Source: an uncultured Acidimicrobiaceae bacterium (GTDB taxonomy: Bacteria; Actinomycetota; Acidimicrobiia; Acidimicrobiales; UBA10347). Taken from it: 64,000 nucleotides of DNA. Where the stretch lies: the NCBI GenBank assembly GCA_905182135.1, contig CAJJAG010000005.1, positions 62,001-126,000 on the forward strand, written 5' to 3'. The translations under genes and the position numbers were made by a program. Numbering within the stretch: position 1 is the stretch's first letter; each line of letters begins with the position of its first letter. Shown one piece after another: positions 25,649-34,796 of the stretch. The notes below the pieces were generated by a model, which saw only the letters and a program-made list of their open reading frames with translations, was not told the DNA's origin and did not search any database.

Positions 25649-27991
25649 CTAAAGCTGGTTCAGAATTTCTTCTGTGTGTTCGCCAAGGAGCGGTGCTCGA
25701 CCAGTAGCGCCGTTTGGCGCATTGTGGTTGAGCCAGGGGACACCGCTATGGGTTCGGGTTCCGACCTCGGGATGGTCGAAGCGTTCCCAGAAATCGCGAG
25801 CGACGAGCTGTGGACTGGCTTCAAGATCAGGACAGCTCAATGAGGGATGCGCCGCTACGCCAATGGCTTGGAGCTGTTCGGTCAACCGCCAGACATCCTG
25901 GGTGGCAGCGAAGGCCGAGACCACTGCCTCGAGTTCGTCCTCGTCCGCCTTACGCATAGAAAGAGTAGTGAACCGCTCGGCCAGAGCCCCGGCACCTAGT
26001 AGCGAACAGAAGCGAGCCCACTGGTCATCAGAAGTACAGGCGATTGAGACCCAAGCATCGTCTCCAGCACAGCGAAAGAGGCCATGGGGTGCCGCGTTTG
26101 GGTTGCGGTTACCCATACGTTGCGGTGGGGCGGCTCCAAGTGCATGACCCATCCATTGTTCTACTGCGTTGGCAGCGGTCGATTCCCACAGCGACACATC
26201 AATGCGAGTGGCGGGCGCACCTGCGTCGCGGCCTACGAGCGACGCCATGATCGCGAAGGCGGCGGTCAGCCCGGCAGCGGGGTCACCAAACGAGATCCCT
26301 GCCTCTTCGGGCGGGCCGTTGACGTGACCGGTCATCGACGTCATGCCAGAAAGGGGAGCGGTGGTAGGCCCGTAACCCATGTATTTGGCCAGCGGTCCGG
26401 TATGGCCGAAACCTGTGACCGACGCGATGATCACGTCGGGGTTCGCTGCCCGCAGTGCGTCGTCGCTAAGGCCGAGTCGATCCATGACACCGGTTGCGTA
26501 GTTGTCGACCACTACCTGCGCTCCAGCGACGAGTTCAAGCACCGTGGCGATTGAGTCAGGATTGCTTAAGTCGAGTTCGACACTCTTCTTTCCCTGGTCC
26601 CACTGGTTGAAGTACCCGCAGGTGTTCAGCGTCGGCTCGAGCTTGGGCGGGTGAACGGGTAGTCGGCGCCCAAGTCCGGGACGTTGAGCCGATTCGATCT
26701 TAATGACCTCGGCGCCCAGATAGGCCAAATGCATAGTGCAGAAGGGGCCTGCCCAGACCCAAGAGAAATCAATAATGCGGACACCCTCGAGCGGCCGTGT
26801 TCGGCGCGCTGATTCGTCAAAGATCGCTGGTTGTGTTGCACGCTGGGGGAACGTCGGTGTCTTGGTGGCGTCGAGCAACGGAGCGGTGGCGTCGAGCTGC
26901 CATGACTCCGGGGTTATCCGGTAGGGAGCCCCCATGTGCACGATGTTGCCCGCGACAGGATGGTCGGCCTCGGCGAAGAACCCGCGTTGGTGCAAGTGGT
27001 CTTGTCGGGCCAGGTCGGCCATGGTGAATACCGGAGCGAAGCAGATTCGCTGACCCTGGCCTCGGTGAAAGAGATCTTCAACCGAGTGTTGGCGCGTCCA
27101 TTCTTCGATGTAGAAGGTCAGCAAATCTTGGTTTGCGGCGCGGTCGTCGAAGGTTGCGAAGACTTCCAGCATCGCCCAGTCGGGGGTGCCCATCATTTCG
27201 ACCAGCCGCTCCCATTGGTCTTGCTCGACGGTGACCAAAAAAATGAGTCCATCGCTGCATTCAAAGATGCCCCACGGGTTCAGCAATCGGCCCTCGTTGC
27301 GTCCAGCGACCCGGCCCATATAGCTCCAGGCGATGAACGATGCTTCGAGCATGGACGCAACGTGGGCCGTTGTCGATTGGTCGATGAGTTCGCCAACCCC
27401 GGTTGATTTGGCCTTGGAGTACGCACCTAGAGCGGCGAATGCTGCGGCCATGCCGGCCTGGCAGCTTGCGGCATGTCCATAGACGGTCAGCGGCGGTGTG
27501 TTGAGGTCCGGGGCATCGCCAGGTATTAGGTAACCCCAGCCGCCGCCATGCACCACATTGATCTCTTCGCCACGCCAGCTTGAATGCGGACCTGTCAGGC
27601 CAAAGGGGGTTACGGCACAGATCACCAGTGCCGGGAATTCAGCAAGTAACGCGGCGCCTCCGATACCGACGTGGTCGGCGCGTTCGGGATCAAGGGAGTG
27701 GACAACGATGTCAGCGGCAGCGATTAATTCGCGGAGGGCCGCTTGACCGTCATCGCAGTCCAGATCAAGCACGATGTTCTGCTTGTTTGTGTTTAGGCCA
27801 AGGAACAACCCGCTCTGTTCAGGGTCATTGTTGGCGCCAGGCGGGAATGGCCCGTATCGGCGTGCCCGGTCACCAGTGGGGGATTCAACCTTGATGACGC
27901 TGGCCCCCAGATCGGCGAGCAGTTTTGCGGCATAAGGGGCGGCGACCATTTCGCCGACTTCGACGATCCGAACCTCGTTGAGAAGTTGCAC
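25649..27991 (-). CDS. Two-domain CaiB/BaiF (family III) CoA-transferase
   Basis: A 780-residue protein made of two complete family III CoA-transferase modules. Module 1 (about 1-385) begins RIVEVGEMVAAPYAAKLLADLG with GASVIKVES, then VTPFGLTGPHS. Module 2 (about 400-780) begins RTRPLEGVRIIDFSWVWAGP with GAEVIKIES, GKKSVELDLS, SVTGFGHTGP and IDVSLWES. Single-module enzymes work as interlocked dimers, so a fusion can act as a built-in heterodimer in which only one site may be active. It is adjacent (7 bases) to the cupin gene upstream, and probably co-transcribed. Substrates are unknown. Confidence 0.92.
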   Translation of the reverse strand: MQLLNEVRIVEVGEMVAAPYAAKLLADLGASVIKVESPTGDRARRYGPFPPGANNDPEQSGLFLGLNTNKQNIVLDLDCDDGQAALRELIAAADIVVHSLDPERADHVGIGGAALLAEFPALVICAVTPFGLTGPHSSWRGEEINVVHGGGWGYLIPGDAPDLNTPPLTVYGHAASCQAGMAAAFAALGAYSKAKSTGVGELIDQSTTAHVASMLEASFIAWSYMGRVAGRNEGRLLNPWGIFECSDGLIFLVTVEQDQWERLVEMMGTPDWAMLEVFATFDDRAANQDLLTFYIEEWTRQHSVEDLFHRGQGQRICFAPVFTMADLARQDHLHQRGFFAEADHPVAGNIVHMGAPYRITPESWQLDATAPLLDATKTPTFPQRATQPAIFDESARRTRPLEGVRIIDFSWVWAGPFCTMHLAYLGAEVIKIESAQRPGLGRRLPVHPPKLEPTLNTCGYFNQWDQGKKSVELDLSNPDSIATVLELVAGAQVVVDNYATGVMDRLGLSDDALRAANPDVIIASVTGFGHTGPLAKYMGYGPTTAPLSGMTSMTGHVNGPPEEAGISFGDPAAGLTAAFAIMASLVGRDAGAPATRIDVSLWESTAANAVEQWMGHALGAAPPQRMGNRNPNAAPHGLFRCAGDDAWVSIACTSDDQWARFCSLLGAGALAERFTTLSMRKADEDELEAVVSAFAATQDVWRLTEQLQAIGVAAHPSLSCPDLEASPQLVARDFWERFDHPEVGTRTHSGVPWLNHNAPNGATGRAPLLGEHTEEILNQL

Positions 27992-27998
27992 GGTCCAA

Positions 27999-28493
27999 TC
28001 AGTCCGTCAAGACCGGTGGGTTCTCTACGCCGATCTTGGCGCACGCCCGGCGATAGAAGTCCAAAATGGACTCGGCGTCGGTGACGCTCTCGATGTCGCC
28101 CGCGTCGTTCATATTCAGGTTGGCTCCCCAGATCGCGAACCAAATATCGGTGACTTCAGTGTTATTTTCAGGCACATAAAGCGTGTGAATGGAGCCAGCG
28201 GGCTCGTACAGGAACGAACCGCCTGTATTCAGGTACTCGGACTCGCGGTAACCCCAGGCGCCCGACAAGGTGAATGCGTGGACTTGGCCTGTGTGCTTGT
28301 GTGTCTGCAGTTCAATACCTGGAGCGAATCGGTTCCGAACGATCCAGATGCCTTCTTTGACTTTGGCTGTTACGACCTTGAGTTCGACGCCATCCATGCG
28401 GTGGCTCGACACCCACGGCAGGTCCGCATCGCCAAGATGTTCGGCGGTCGGCGCGTGCCCGATCGCCTCGCTCATCGTTGTGGTTTTCTTCAT
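27999..28493 (-). CDS. Cupin protein, 2,4'-dihydroxyacetophenone dioxygenase-like
   Basis: A 164-residue cupin. Motif 1 reads THKHTGQVHAFTLSG (His-x-His plus a later His) and motif 2 reads EPAGSIHTLYV, giving the metal-binding His set. The overall layout, with TDIWFAIWGANLN and a C-terminal FYRRACAKIG, resembles 2,4'-dihydroxyacetophenone dioxygenase family proteins, which are Fe-dependent C-C cleaving enzymes. The activity is inferred from similarity of motifs. It lies 7 bases upstream of the two-domain CoA-transferase, so cleavage of a ketone to acids followed by CoA activation is conceivable. Confidence 0.75.
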   Translation of the reverse strand: MKKTTTMSEAIGHAPTAEHLGDADLPWVSSHRMDGVELKVVTAKVKEGIWIVRNRFAPGIELQTHKHTGQVHAFTLSGAWGYRESEYLNTGGSFLYEPAGSIHTLYVPENNTEVTDIWFAIWGANLNMNDAGDIESVTDAESILDFYRRACAKIGVENPPVLTD

Positions 28494-28819
28494 TGGTTGG
28501 CTCCCAGAGACATTCTGCGTTTGAGACTAGAGGTTTGGTGCGTCGAGCAGAAAGTGCGGACAGAGGACTCTGCCGATTACTGCGCAACCTTGTGTTCTAA
28601 CTCATCAATTTAAGCATGTTGATTGAGTCACTTAGCTTGATCACAGGGTCGGCATAGCTTGGTCACAGGGTCGGCACTAGGACGATGGTGTCAAGTCCGC
28701 TATGGGGTGGCATCTAGCCGGTGAACTGGCACAAGGATGGGCTCGAATTAGGGGAGTTAGGCGAGGTTCATGTTCGTGGAGTGACGCTATTTCGAGCTGA
28801 TGGGCATCGGCCTTGTCCG
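28494..28819. other. Intergenic region with direct repeat
   Basis: This 326-base gap lies upstream of the cupin gene and downstream of the LLM gene on the minus strand. It contains the 22-bp tandem duplication at 28633-28676. No open frame of note was recognised; a promoter for the cupin-CoA-transferase pair should lie in its left part. Confidence 0.45.
28633..28676. repeat. Tandem duplication, 22-bp unit
   Basis: Two adjacent 22-bp copies (28633-28654 and 28655-28676) differ at one base (TTGATCACAGGG versus TTGGTCACAGGG). The core is CACAGGGTCGGCA. It lies in a non-coding gap. Confidence 0.9.
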
Positions 28820-29821
28820 TTACGCCTCGAGCTGGGCTCGCACCCGCGGCAGTACCTGGGTTGCTAGCCGATTGAGGCTGGCTTCCATAAAACTTGGATC
28901 GATGCCAGGTGGAAGCCCTGATGATGCAATGTCGGTGACGCCGTACTTGCGCACAAAGCCAACAATTTCATCCACACATTCGTCGGCGGTGCCCATAAAT
29001 GCACTCTGAGGGATGCCGCCTGGTTCACCCCATCCGTAGTCGTCGGGGGTGGCCTGCATGAAGTCGTTGTAGATACTCATACGAAATCGCTCGGCCTTCT
29101 TGATTATGGGCCAGTCTCGTTCTCGGTCGTCGCTGACGTAGAACGACCGAATGATGCCGACCCTGCGGTCTGTCGGATTTTCGACGGCAGCGAGGTACGG
29201 CTCGAGCACCTCAGATTGCTTTCCCTGAGGTAAGAGATTTGTAGAGAAGCGGGCAGCACGCATTGCTCCGGCGGTACTCATGGCCGCAATCCATAACGGC
29301 GGACCACCAGCCTGAACAGGCTTCGGATGTACTTCGACGTCGTTGAGCTGATAACGCTTGCCGTGGAAACTGAACGGACCGTCGGCCCATGCAAGCCGCA
29401 GTATTTGGATGCCCTCTTCGGTCATCGATACCCGGTTCTTCAGCGGAACACCAAAGGTCTCAAACTCTTTTGGCACATAACCCATTCCAATGCCGAATTC
29501 CATACGGCCATGGCTGATGTGATCGAGAATGGCAAGTTCTTCGGCTAACCGAATCGGGTGGTAAAGCGGCAACAGTGCGATGTCGGTCGAGATCCGGATC
29601 CGTTCAGTCCGTGCAGCGATGGCACCTGCCAGGGGTTGAAACGCTGGTAGGTAACCGTCGGCGAGGAAATGGTGCTCGGTGAACCAGACATGGTCGAAGC
29701 CGAGTTGATCTGCGAAAACTGCTTGGTCGATGGTCGCGTCATAGACGTCGGTCATCGAGAGATGGCTGTCGGGTGTGCGACGACAGTCGTACATTATCCC
29801 AAAGCGGAATTGTGGTGTCAT
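28820..29821 (-). CDS. LLM-class flavin-dependent oxidoreductase
   Basis: A luciferase-like (bacterial F420/FMN) monooxygenase or dehydrogenase, 333 residues, TIM-barrel. Motifs: DQLGFDHVWFTEHHFLADGY near residues 36-55, the family-typical EHH, then ISTDIALLPLYHPIRLAEELAILD (substrate and flavin segment, quoted in part), GRMEFGIGMGYVPKEFE and PLWIAAMSTAG. A ribosome site AAAGGA precedes the ATG at 29821. The upstream enoyl-CoA hydratase gene ends 13 bases away on the same strand, so they form an operon. Which flavin is used cannot be read from the sequence. Confidence 0.9.
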   Translation of the reverse strand: MTPQFRFGIMYDCRRTPDSHLSMTDVYDATIDQAVFADQLGFDHVWFTEHHFLADGYLPAFQPLAGAIAARTERIRISTDIALLPLYHPIRLAEELAILDHISHGRMEFGIGMGYVPKEFETFGVPLKNRVSMTEEGIQILRLAWADGPFSFHGKRYQLNDVEVHPKPVQAGGPPLWIAAMSTAGAMRAARFSTNLLPQGKQSEVLEPYLAAVENPTDRRVGIIRSFYVSDDRERDWPIIKKAERFRMSIYNDFMQATPDDYGWGEPGGIPQSAFMGTADECVDEIVGFVRKYGVTDIASSGLPPGIDPSFMEASLNRLATQVLPRVRAQLEA

Positions 29822-29834
29822 GCTCTAGATCCTT

Positions 29835-30710
29835 TCAAGAGAACTCGGGGTCGACCCACCAGGGGAAGTAGTCCGGTAAATCGCTTGACGGCGTGAGTGT
29901 GTAGTTGGGGTCTCGCTTCTCAAGAAACGATTCGACACCTTCGCGAGCATCGGGTGATGCGCCCATGTATTGCACACCACGACTATCGATCTTGTGTGCT
30001 TCCATTGGATGGTTGACGTCGAGCATGCGCCACAACATGTGGCGGGTGAGCGTGACGGAGACGGCGCTGGTGTTCTTAGCAATTTTGATCGCAAGTTCGC
30101 GTGCGGTCGACATCAGTTTGTCGGCAGGTACTACCGAGCGGACCAGCCCGCCGTCGAGAGCTTCGGCGGCATCGAAAACTTCGCCGGTGTAACACCATTC
30201 AGTGGCCCGACTAATGCCAACAACTCGGGGGAGGAAATACGAAGAACATGCTTCGGGCACGATTCCACGCCGAGCGAACACGAAACCGAAGCGGGCGTTC
30301 TCGCTAGCGATGCGAATGTCCATTGGCAGCATGGAGGTCACGCCAACACCAACAGCGGCACCGTTAACCGCCGCAATAGTTGGTTTCAAGCATTCGTAAA
30401 TACGCAGGCTGACCAAGCCGCCACCGTCGCGGTGCACGCTGTTCACGACGGTTCCGTCAGCGTTCACGTCGCGGTCGAACGTCTCGCCGCCGCCGCTTAG
30501 GTCAGCGCCCGCGCAATAGGCACGCCCAGCGCCGGTGAAGATGATTGCGCGCACGTCGTCGTCGGCGTCAGCATGGTCGAGAGCGTCGATGATCTCGTCG
30601 CGCATTCGATTGTTGAATGCATTCAAACGGTCGGGCCGATTGAGCGTGATCGTCAACACATTGTCTTCGATGTCGTACAACAGTGTTTCGTAGATTGGAA
30701 GTGATGCCAT
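29835..30710 (-). CDS. Enoyl-CoA hydratase/isomerase family protein
   Basis: Crotonase-fold protein, 291 residues. The oxyanion-hole motif GAGRAYCAGADLSG is canonical and is followed by NGAAVGVGVTSMLPMDIRIA. RRGIVPEACSSYFLPRVVG carries Glu at the position of a catalytic acid/base. The C-terminal half has the usual EGVESFLEKRDPNY. Its ATG at 30710 is only three bases from the start proposed for the divergent NUDIX gene, so its promoter must overlap that gene or the NUDIX start is further in. Confidence 0.92.
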   Translation of the reverse strand: MASLPIYETLLYDIEDNVLTITLNRPDRLNAFNNRMRDEIIDALDHADADDDVRAIIFTGAGRAYCAGADLSGGGETFDRDVNADGTVVNSVHRDGGGLVSLRIYECLKPTIAAVNGAAVGVGVTSMLPMDIRIASENARFGFVFARRGIVPEACSSYFLPRVVGISRATEWCYTGEVFDAAEALDGGLVRSVVPADKLMSTARELAIKIAKNTSAVSVTLTRHMLWRMLDVNHPMEAHKIDSRGVQYMGASPDAREGVESFLEKRDPNYTLTPSSDLPDYFPWWVDPEFS

Positions 30711-30713
30711 GCC

Positions 30714-31484
30714 TTGAGCGTTGCATTTGGAAGCGGTGGATACAAACCGCGATGGTGGCGTGTGGACTTCACCCCGGAATTACGCACCAAGATCACTGCA
30801 AACCTGGCACGTCACCAGGTGCGCGAACATCGGCTCGACGGGCGGCGTCATGCAGCGGTTGCTCTTGTGCTCATCGATAGCGACGCTGACCTTCACGGGA
30901 GTGACGACTTGGCCGTCGACCGGTTGCTCGATGTTGGGGGAGCGCCCGGCACCGAGTCAGATTTGTTTACTGGGCGTGTCGATGGCACTGCTGGCGGAGC
31001 GGCGTTGCTGCTCACCCGTCGAGGAGCGCATCTGTCTGCACACGCCCGCCAGTGGGCATTTCCCGGGGGGCGCATTGATGAGGGAGAAACACCGCTGCAA
31101 GCTGCGCTTCGTGAAACCCACGAAGAAGTTGCGCTTGCCTTGACTCCCAGTGATCTGATCGGACGGCTTGATGACTACCCGACTCGGTCGGGTTATGTGA
31201 TGTCACCGTTCGTGTTTTGGGCCGGACCCGAGCACGAGCCGATAGCGAATCCCGACGAAGTAGCGTCAGTACACCGCATTTCGTTTGATGAACTCCAGCG
31301 GCCCGATTCGCCACGTTTCGTTGAGATTGACGAGAGCGACCGACCCGTCGTGCAAATACCCGTTGGTGGCGACCTGATCCACGCTCCGACCGGAGCGATT
31401 ATGTACCAGTTCCGTGCGGTGGGCCTTGAAGGAGCATCGATGCGGGTCGATACGCTTGAACAACCGGTCTTTGCGTGGAAGTGA
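30714..31484 (+). CDS. NUDIX hydrolase, CoA pyrophosphatase-like
   Basis: A 256-residue NUDIX protein with an uninterrupted box, GGRIDEGETPLQAALRETHEE (first 20 residues or so from about 120), in which the final Gly of the consensus is Ala. The upstream segment HAAVALVLIDSD and QWAFPGG, together with about 80 residues N-terminal of the box, resembles the CoaA-diphosphatase (YeaB/NUDT7) group, a good fit to a CoA-rich region. The TTG at 30714 is the longest start; a GTG at 30762 is at least as likely, because the former leaves only three bases to the divergent gene. Confidence 0.85.
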   Translation: MSVAFGSGGYKPRWWRVDFTPELRTKITANLARHQVREHRLDGRRHAAVALVLIDSDADLHGSDDLAVDRLLDVGGAPGTESDLFTGRVDGTAGGAALLLTRRGAHLSAHARQWAFPGGRIDEGETPLQAALRETHEEVALALTPSDLIGRLDDYPTRSGYVMSPFVFWAGPEHEPIANPDEVASVHRISFDELQRPDSPRFVEIDESDRPVVQIPVGGDLIHAPTGAIMYQFRAVGLEGASMRVDTLEQPVFAWK

Positions 31485-31533
31485 CTGTGTCGATAAGAGA
31501 TACCAGCGTTCCTGCACGATGCTTGAGGTAATG

Positions 31534-31683
31534 ATGGACGAATCTAAAATAACGGGCGCAGCGACTGAGCCACGGCACGGGGCTCTCCGCTCAGGGATGG
31601 ACGCGTGGACGTTCCTGGCGACATGGGTGATCATTTGCCTGGGTCTGGCCCCGCTGGTCTGGGCCGACATCGGTACTTCATGA
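31534..31683 (+). CDS. Small single-span membrane protein candidate
   Basis: A 49-residue open frame: a polar N-terminus (MDESKITGAATEPRHG) then one hydrophobic helix (WTFLATWVIICLGLAPLVW). GAGG lies five bases before the ATG at 31534. Its stop overlaps the start of the flavoprotein gene in ATGA form (31680-31683), the coupling used by genuine operons elsewhere in this window. No family is recognised. It could anchor or regulate the flavoprotein, but it may also be a spurious frame. Confidence 0.45.
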   Translation: MDESKITGAATEPRHGALRSGMDAWTFLATWVIICLGLAPLVWADIGTS

Positions 31684-33200
31684 TGAGAGATAACTCACCT
31701 GCCTATGACGTTGTCGTTGTTGGTTCGGGCAATGCCGCTATGTGCGCTGCAATCGCTGCACTCGGCGCTGGCGCATCGGTTCTTGTACTGGAAAAGGCGG
31801 ATCCATCGCTTGCTGGTGGCAATAGTCGCTACACCGCTGGCGCCATGCGTTTCGCCTACGACGACAGCAGCGATCTGTTGCCACTATTGGAGGATCCAGA
31901 CGACGCTCGACTCCCGCTGGCTGATTTCGGGGCCTATCCGAGGTCTGACTTCGCAGCCGATCTTCGAAGCTTTAATCACGGCCAGGATCTCTCTGTTGAA
32001 CAACAGGTGTTGGTAGACGAATCGCTGCCCACGATGCAATGGCTGGCACAACATGGCGTGCGCTTTGAGCCGATCTATGGGCGGCAATCGTTCGAACAGG
32101 ACGGCAGGTTCGTGTTCTGGGGTGGTCTGACCTTGGCCGCTGCCGGCGAGGGTCCCGGGCTTGTGGATCGAGAACTCGCTGTCATGCACGACCTTGGTGG
32201 GTCGATCCGTTATTCGAGTGGTGTAGCCGACCTGATCGTGAGCGACGGGCGAGTGTGTGGGGTGGTGCTCGAATCCGGAGAAGAGGTTCATGCATCCGCG
32301 GTGGTGTTGGCTTGTGGCGGCTTCGAAGCGAACGCGGACATGCGCGTTGAACATCTCGGTCAGGACTGGAAAGTGGCGAAGGTGCGAGGAACGCCGCACA
32401 ACACAGGGATTGGTTTGGACCTGGCGTATGCCCAGGGGGCCAAGCGCCATGGCGCCTACGAGAACTGCCATGCCACGCCTATGGACCTCCACATGCCTGA
32501 CTTTGCCAATCTTGATCTACCACATCTCGAGCGCAAGAATTACCGCAAGATCTGCTACTTCCTGGGCATCATGTTGAACGATCGCGGCGAACGTTTCGTT
32601 GACGAGGGCAAGGACTTCCGGAATTACACTTATGCCCAGTTCGGTCGAGCGGTTCTCGAGCAGCCCGGACACCGGGCATGGCAGCTGTTTGACGCCAAAG
32701 TCTCCGAGTTGTTGTACGAGGAGTATCGGTTTCATGATGCCGCCTTCGTCGAAAGTGAAACGCTGGATGGGCTGATCGCTCAGCTTGATGAGGTCGACCA
32801 AGAACAGGCTTGCGCGACGGTTGCGGCGTTTAACGCTGCGGTGGACCAAGAGACTCGCTTCGACCCATCGATCAAGGATGGCAAACAAGCAGCAGGAATT
32901 CAGCCGCCAAAATCTAACTGGGCACAGTCACTCGATACGCCACCGTTTCGGGCTTTCCCAGTGACGGGCGGGATCACCTTTACCTATGGTGGGTTGCAGG
33001 TCGACGATCGAGGCAGTGTGCTGCGTGATGACGGATCGCTGATCGAAGGGCTGCATGCCTGCGGGGAACTCGTCGGCGGCGTCTTTATCGGCGGTTATCC
33101 TGGTGGGTCCGGACTTACTTCCGGTGCTGTCTTTGGCCGCCGGGCGGGTTTAGGTGCTGCGGACTCGGGATCTCGCCGGAACCGCGGGGCACCAGCGTGA
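31680..33200 (+). CDS. FAD-dependent dehydrogenase, tricarballylate dehydrogenase (TcuA)-like
   Basis: A 506-residue flavoprotein of the succinate dehydrogenase/fumarate reductase family. N-terminal FAD site VVVVGSGNAAMCAAIAAL followed by VLVLEKADPSLAGGNSRYT; middle ACGGFEANADMR; C-terminal THG-like ITFTYGGLQVDDRG and ACGELVGG with GGYPGGSGLTSGAVFGR, the latter closely like TcuA, which oxidises tricarballylate to cis-aconitate. The start at 31680 gives the dinucleotide motif at the usual place; the frame is open further up but out of character. TcuB/TcuC partners are absent here. It is coupled to the small membrane ORF. Confidence 0.85.
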   Translation: MMRDNSPAYDVVVVGSGNAAMCAAIAALGAGASVLVLEKADPSLAGGNSRYTAGAMRFAYDDSSDLLPLLEDPDDARLPLADFGAYPRSDFAADLRSFNHGQDLSVEQQVLVDESLPTMQWLAQHGVRFEPIYGRQSFEQDGRFVFWGGLTLAAAGEGPGLVDRELAVMHDLGGSIRYSSGVADLIVSDGRVCGVVLESGEEVHASAVVLACGGFEANADMRVEHLGQDWKVAKVRGTPHNTGIGLDLAYAQGAKRHGAYENCHATPMDLHMPDFANLDLPHLERKNYRKICYFLGIMLNDRGERFVDEGKDFRNYTYAQFGRAVLEQPGHRAWQLFDAKVSELLYEEYRFHDAAFVESETLDGLIAQLDEVDQEQACATVAAFNAAVDQETRFDPSIKDGKQAAGIQPPKSNWAQSLDTPPFRAFPVTGGITFTYGGLQVDDRGSVLRDDGSLIEGLHACGELVGGVFIGGYPGGSGLTSGAVFGRRAGLGAADSGSRRNRGAPA

Positions 33201-33210
33201 CGGGAACGAT

Positions 33211-33780
33211 CTAGCGGATGGCGGGGCGCTGATCGCCGCTTAATCTGTTGAAAAGCAGTTCGCCTGCTCGTGGCCCGACGTCTTGGGCGTTCTGGCGGAC
33301 TGTGGTAACACCAGGGTTGGCGATGTCGGCCGAGTCATTGTGGTCGAAACCGACCAGTGCAATGTCGTGCTGCATTCCTAGTGTCTGCAGTGCGCGAACG
33401 GCACCAAGAGTGAGTCCGTTTTGGGCAGAGAAGATGGCGGTGAAGCCGGGGTCGCGGTCGATAAATACAACTGCGGTGCCTCGTTTAATCTCGCGTTCGA
33501 GCACGTCTAAAGGGCGACTGGTGGGCGCCCCGACCGGCACGATCATGAGTCCGTCGACGCGGTGGCCTGTGAATGCTTGAATCAGTTTGTCGTGGCGTTT
33601 GGGTTGTTCGGCACAAGGTGCGAGCCCCATGGTCAGGCTCATAACCAAGCTCGATTATCGCGGCGGCGACGGGTTCTTCGAGTCGGCGTGATACGCCAGG
33701 CTCGCCGTTGACAACGTTTTCAAGGCGCCCTAGGTTCTGCGTTGTCAGTGTATTAACAACGTTGGCAACACGGCATTGGC
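33211..33780 (-). pseudogene. LacI-family transcriptional regulator, inactivated
   Basis: The DNA-binding part is recognisable in one frame (ENVVNGEPGVSRRLEEPVA, IIELGYEPDHGARTL; 33630-33770), though the recognition helix is scrambled (TLTTQNLGRL). It then jumps, after loss of roughly 50 codons and a frame change near 33600-33630, to the effector domain in another frame (RHDKLIQAFTGHRVDGLMIVP, AVVFIDRDPG, ALVGFDHNDSADIANPGVTTVRQ). The C-terminus is cut short at RPAIR. It is convergent with the flavoprotein and divergent from the fructokinase, the expected place for the former repressor of the sugar operon that follows. Confidence 0.8.
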
Positions 33781-33809
33781 TGCAACACGGCATTGGCTGC
33801 AACACGGCA
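33765..33809. repeat. Tandem repeat, 17-bp unit, 2.6 copies
   Basis: GCAACACGGCATTGGCT at 33765-33781 and 33782-33798, then GCAACACGGCA at 33799-33809. It lies between the dead LacI gene and the fructokinase, where the operator/promoter should be, and may have disrupted that control region. Confidence 0.93.
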
Positions 33810-33833
33810 GTTCTCTTCACCAGAAGATGACGT

Positions 33834-34763
33834 ATGACAAACTCGCATGTATCTAACCCGATCGGCACCACTGATCTTTTGGGTGCTGTTGAAGCTGGCG
33901 GCACAAAATTTCGCGCCGCGGTGTTGAACAGCAACCTTGGGATCGTTAACCAGATCCGGGTGTCGACAACAACACCCGGCGCGACGCTGAAGGCAGTGAC
34001 CGACTTCTTTGCTTCTCATAGCAGCATCGGCGCCCTCGGCATTGCTTCGTTCGGTCCGCTGATCGTGGATCGGGACTCTGCGTCCTATGGCTCCATTGCC
34101 CCCACGCCAAAACCTGGTTGGGCGGGCACACCACTGCTCGATCACCTACGCGATGCAACAGCAGTGCCAGCTGCCATCCAGACCGACGTCGAGGCAGCTG
34201 CGGTCGCCGAACACCGTCTTGGTGCCGGGCGCGGGTACGACTCGATTGCCTACATCACGGTCGGCACTGGCATCGGTGCTGGGGTGCTGATCGATGGCAT
34301 GCCATTTCGCGGTCGAGACCATATTGAGCTTGGCCATATGCCAGTGCGTCGCGTCGACGGCGACGCCTTCGAAGGCATGTGTCCGTTTCACGGCGACTGC
34401 CTCGAGGGCATGGCCAGCGGCCCAGCGTTGCAAGCGCGATGGGGTGCAACCCCAGCATCGCTCAGCGGTCGCAACGAGGTGTGGAACCTCGAAGCTGACT
34501 ATTTGGCACAACTCGTCCGAGTCCTGACCTACGCGTTCTCTCCAGACAAGATCCTGTTCAGCGGTGGTGTCGGGGCACGCAAACATCTCGCCCCTCGTAT
34601 AGCGACAGCAACTCATCGCCATCTCGGCGGCTACTCGGTGAGTCATGCCACCAATCGCGACCTGATTGCAACCGGTGCGCTTGGCAACGACGCTGGTCTT
34701 ATGGGCGCAGCGCTTCTCGCCGAGAGCTTGCTTGCTTCGAGCCCCCAAACTTTCTCGGGCTAG
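33834..34763 (+). CDS. ROK-family fructokinase
   Basis: ATP-dependent sugar kinase of the ROK family, 309 residues, converting fructose to fructose 6-phosphate. N-terminal phosphate loop AVEAGGTKFRAAV; catalytic base region QTDVEAAAVAEHR; ITVGTGIGAGVL; zinc motif CPFHGDCLEGMASGPA, whose CxxHxxCxEG spacing is that of ScrK/Bacillus-type fructokinases rather than CxCGxxGC glucokinases; and FSGGV near the C-terminus. All motifs are intact. It is the first gene of an operon with GAPDH, PFK, aldolase and pyruvate kinase, of which the second and third are dead. Confidence 0.9.
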   Translation: MTNSHVSNPIGTTDLLGAVEAGGTKFRAAVLNSNLGIVNQIRVSTTTPGATLKAVTDFFASHSSIGALGIASFGPLIVDRDSASYGSIAPTPKPGWAGTPLLDHLRDATAVPAAIQTDVEAAAVAEHRLGAGRGYDSIAYITVGTGIGAGVLIDGMPFRGRDHIELGHMPVRRVDGDAFEGMCPFHGDCLEGMASGPALQARWGATPASLSGRNEVWNLEADYLAQLVRVLTYAFSPDKILFSGGVGARKHLAPRIATATHRHLGGYSVSHATNRDLIATGALGNDAGLMGAALLAESLLASSPQTFSG

Positions 34764-34796
34764 GACAGATGCCCATACGGGTAACTATCGACCGTT

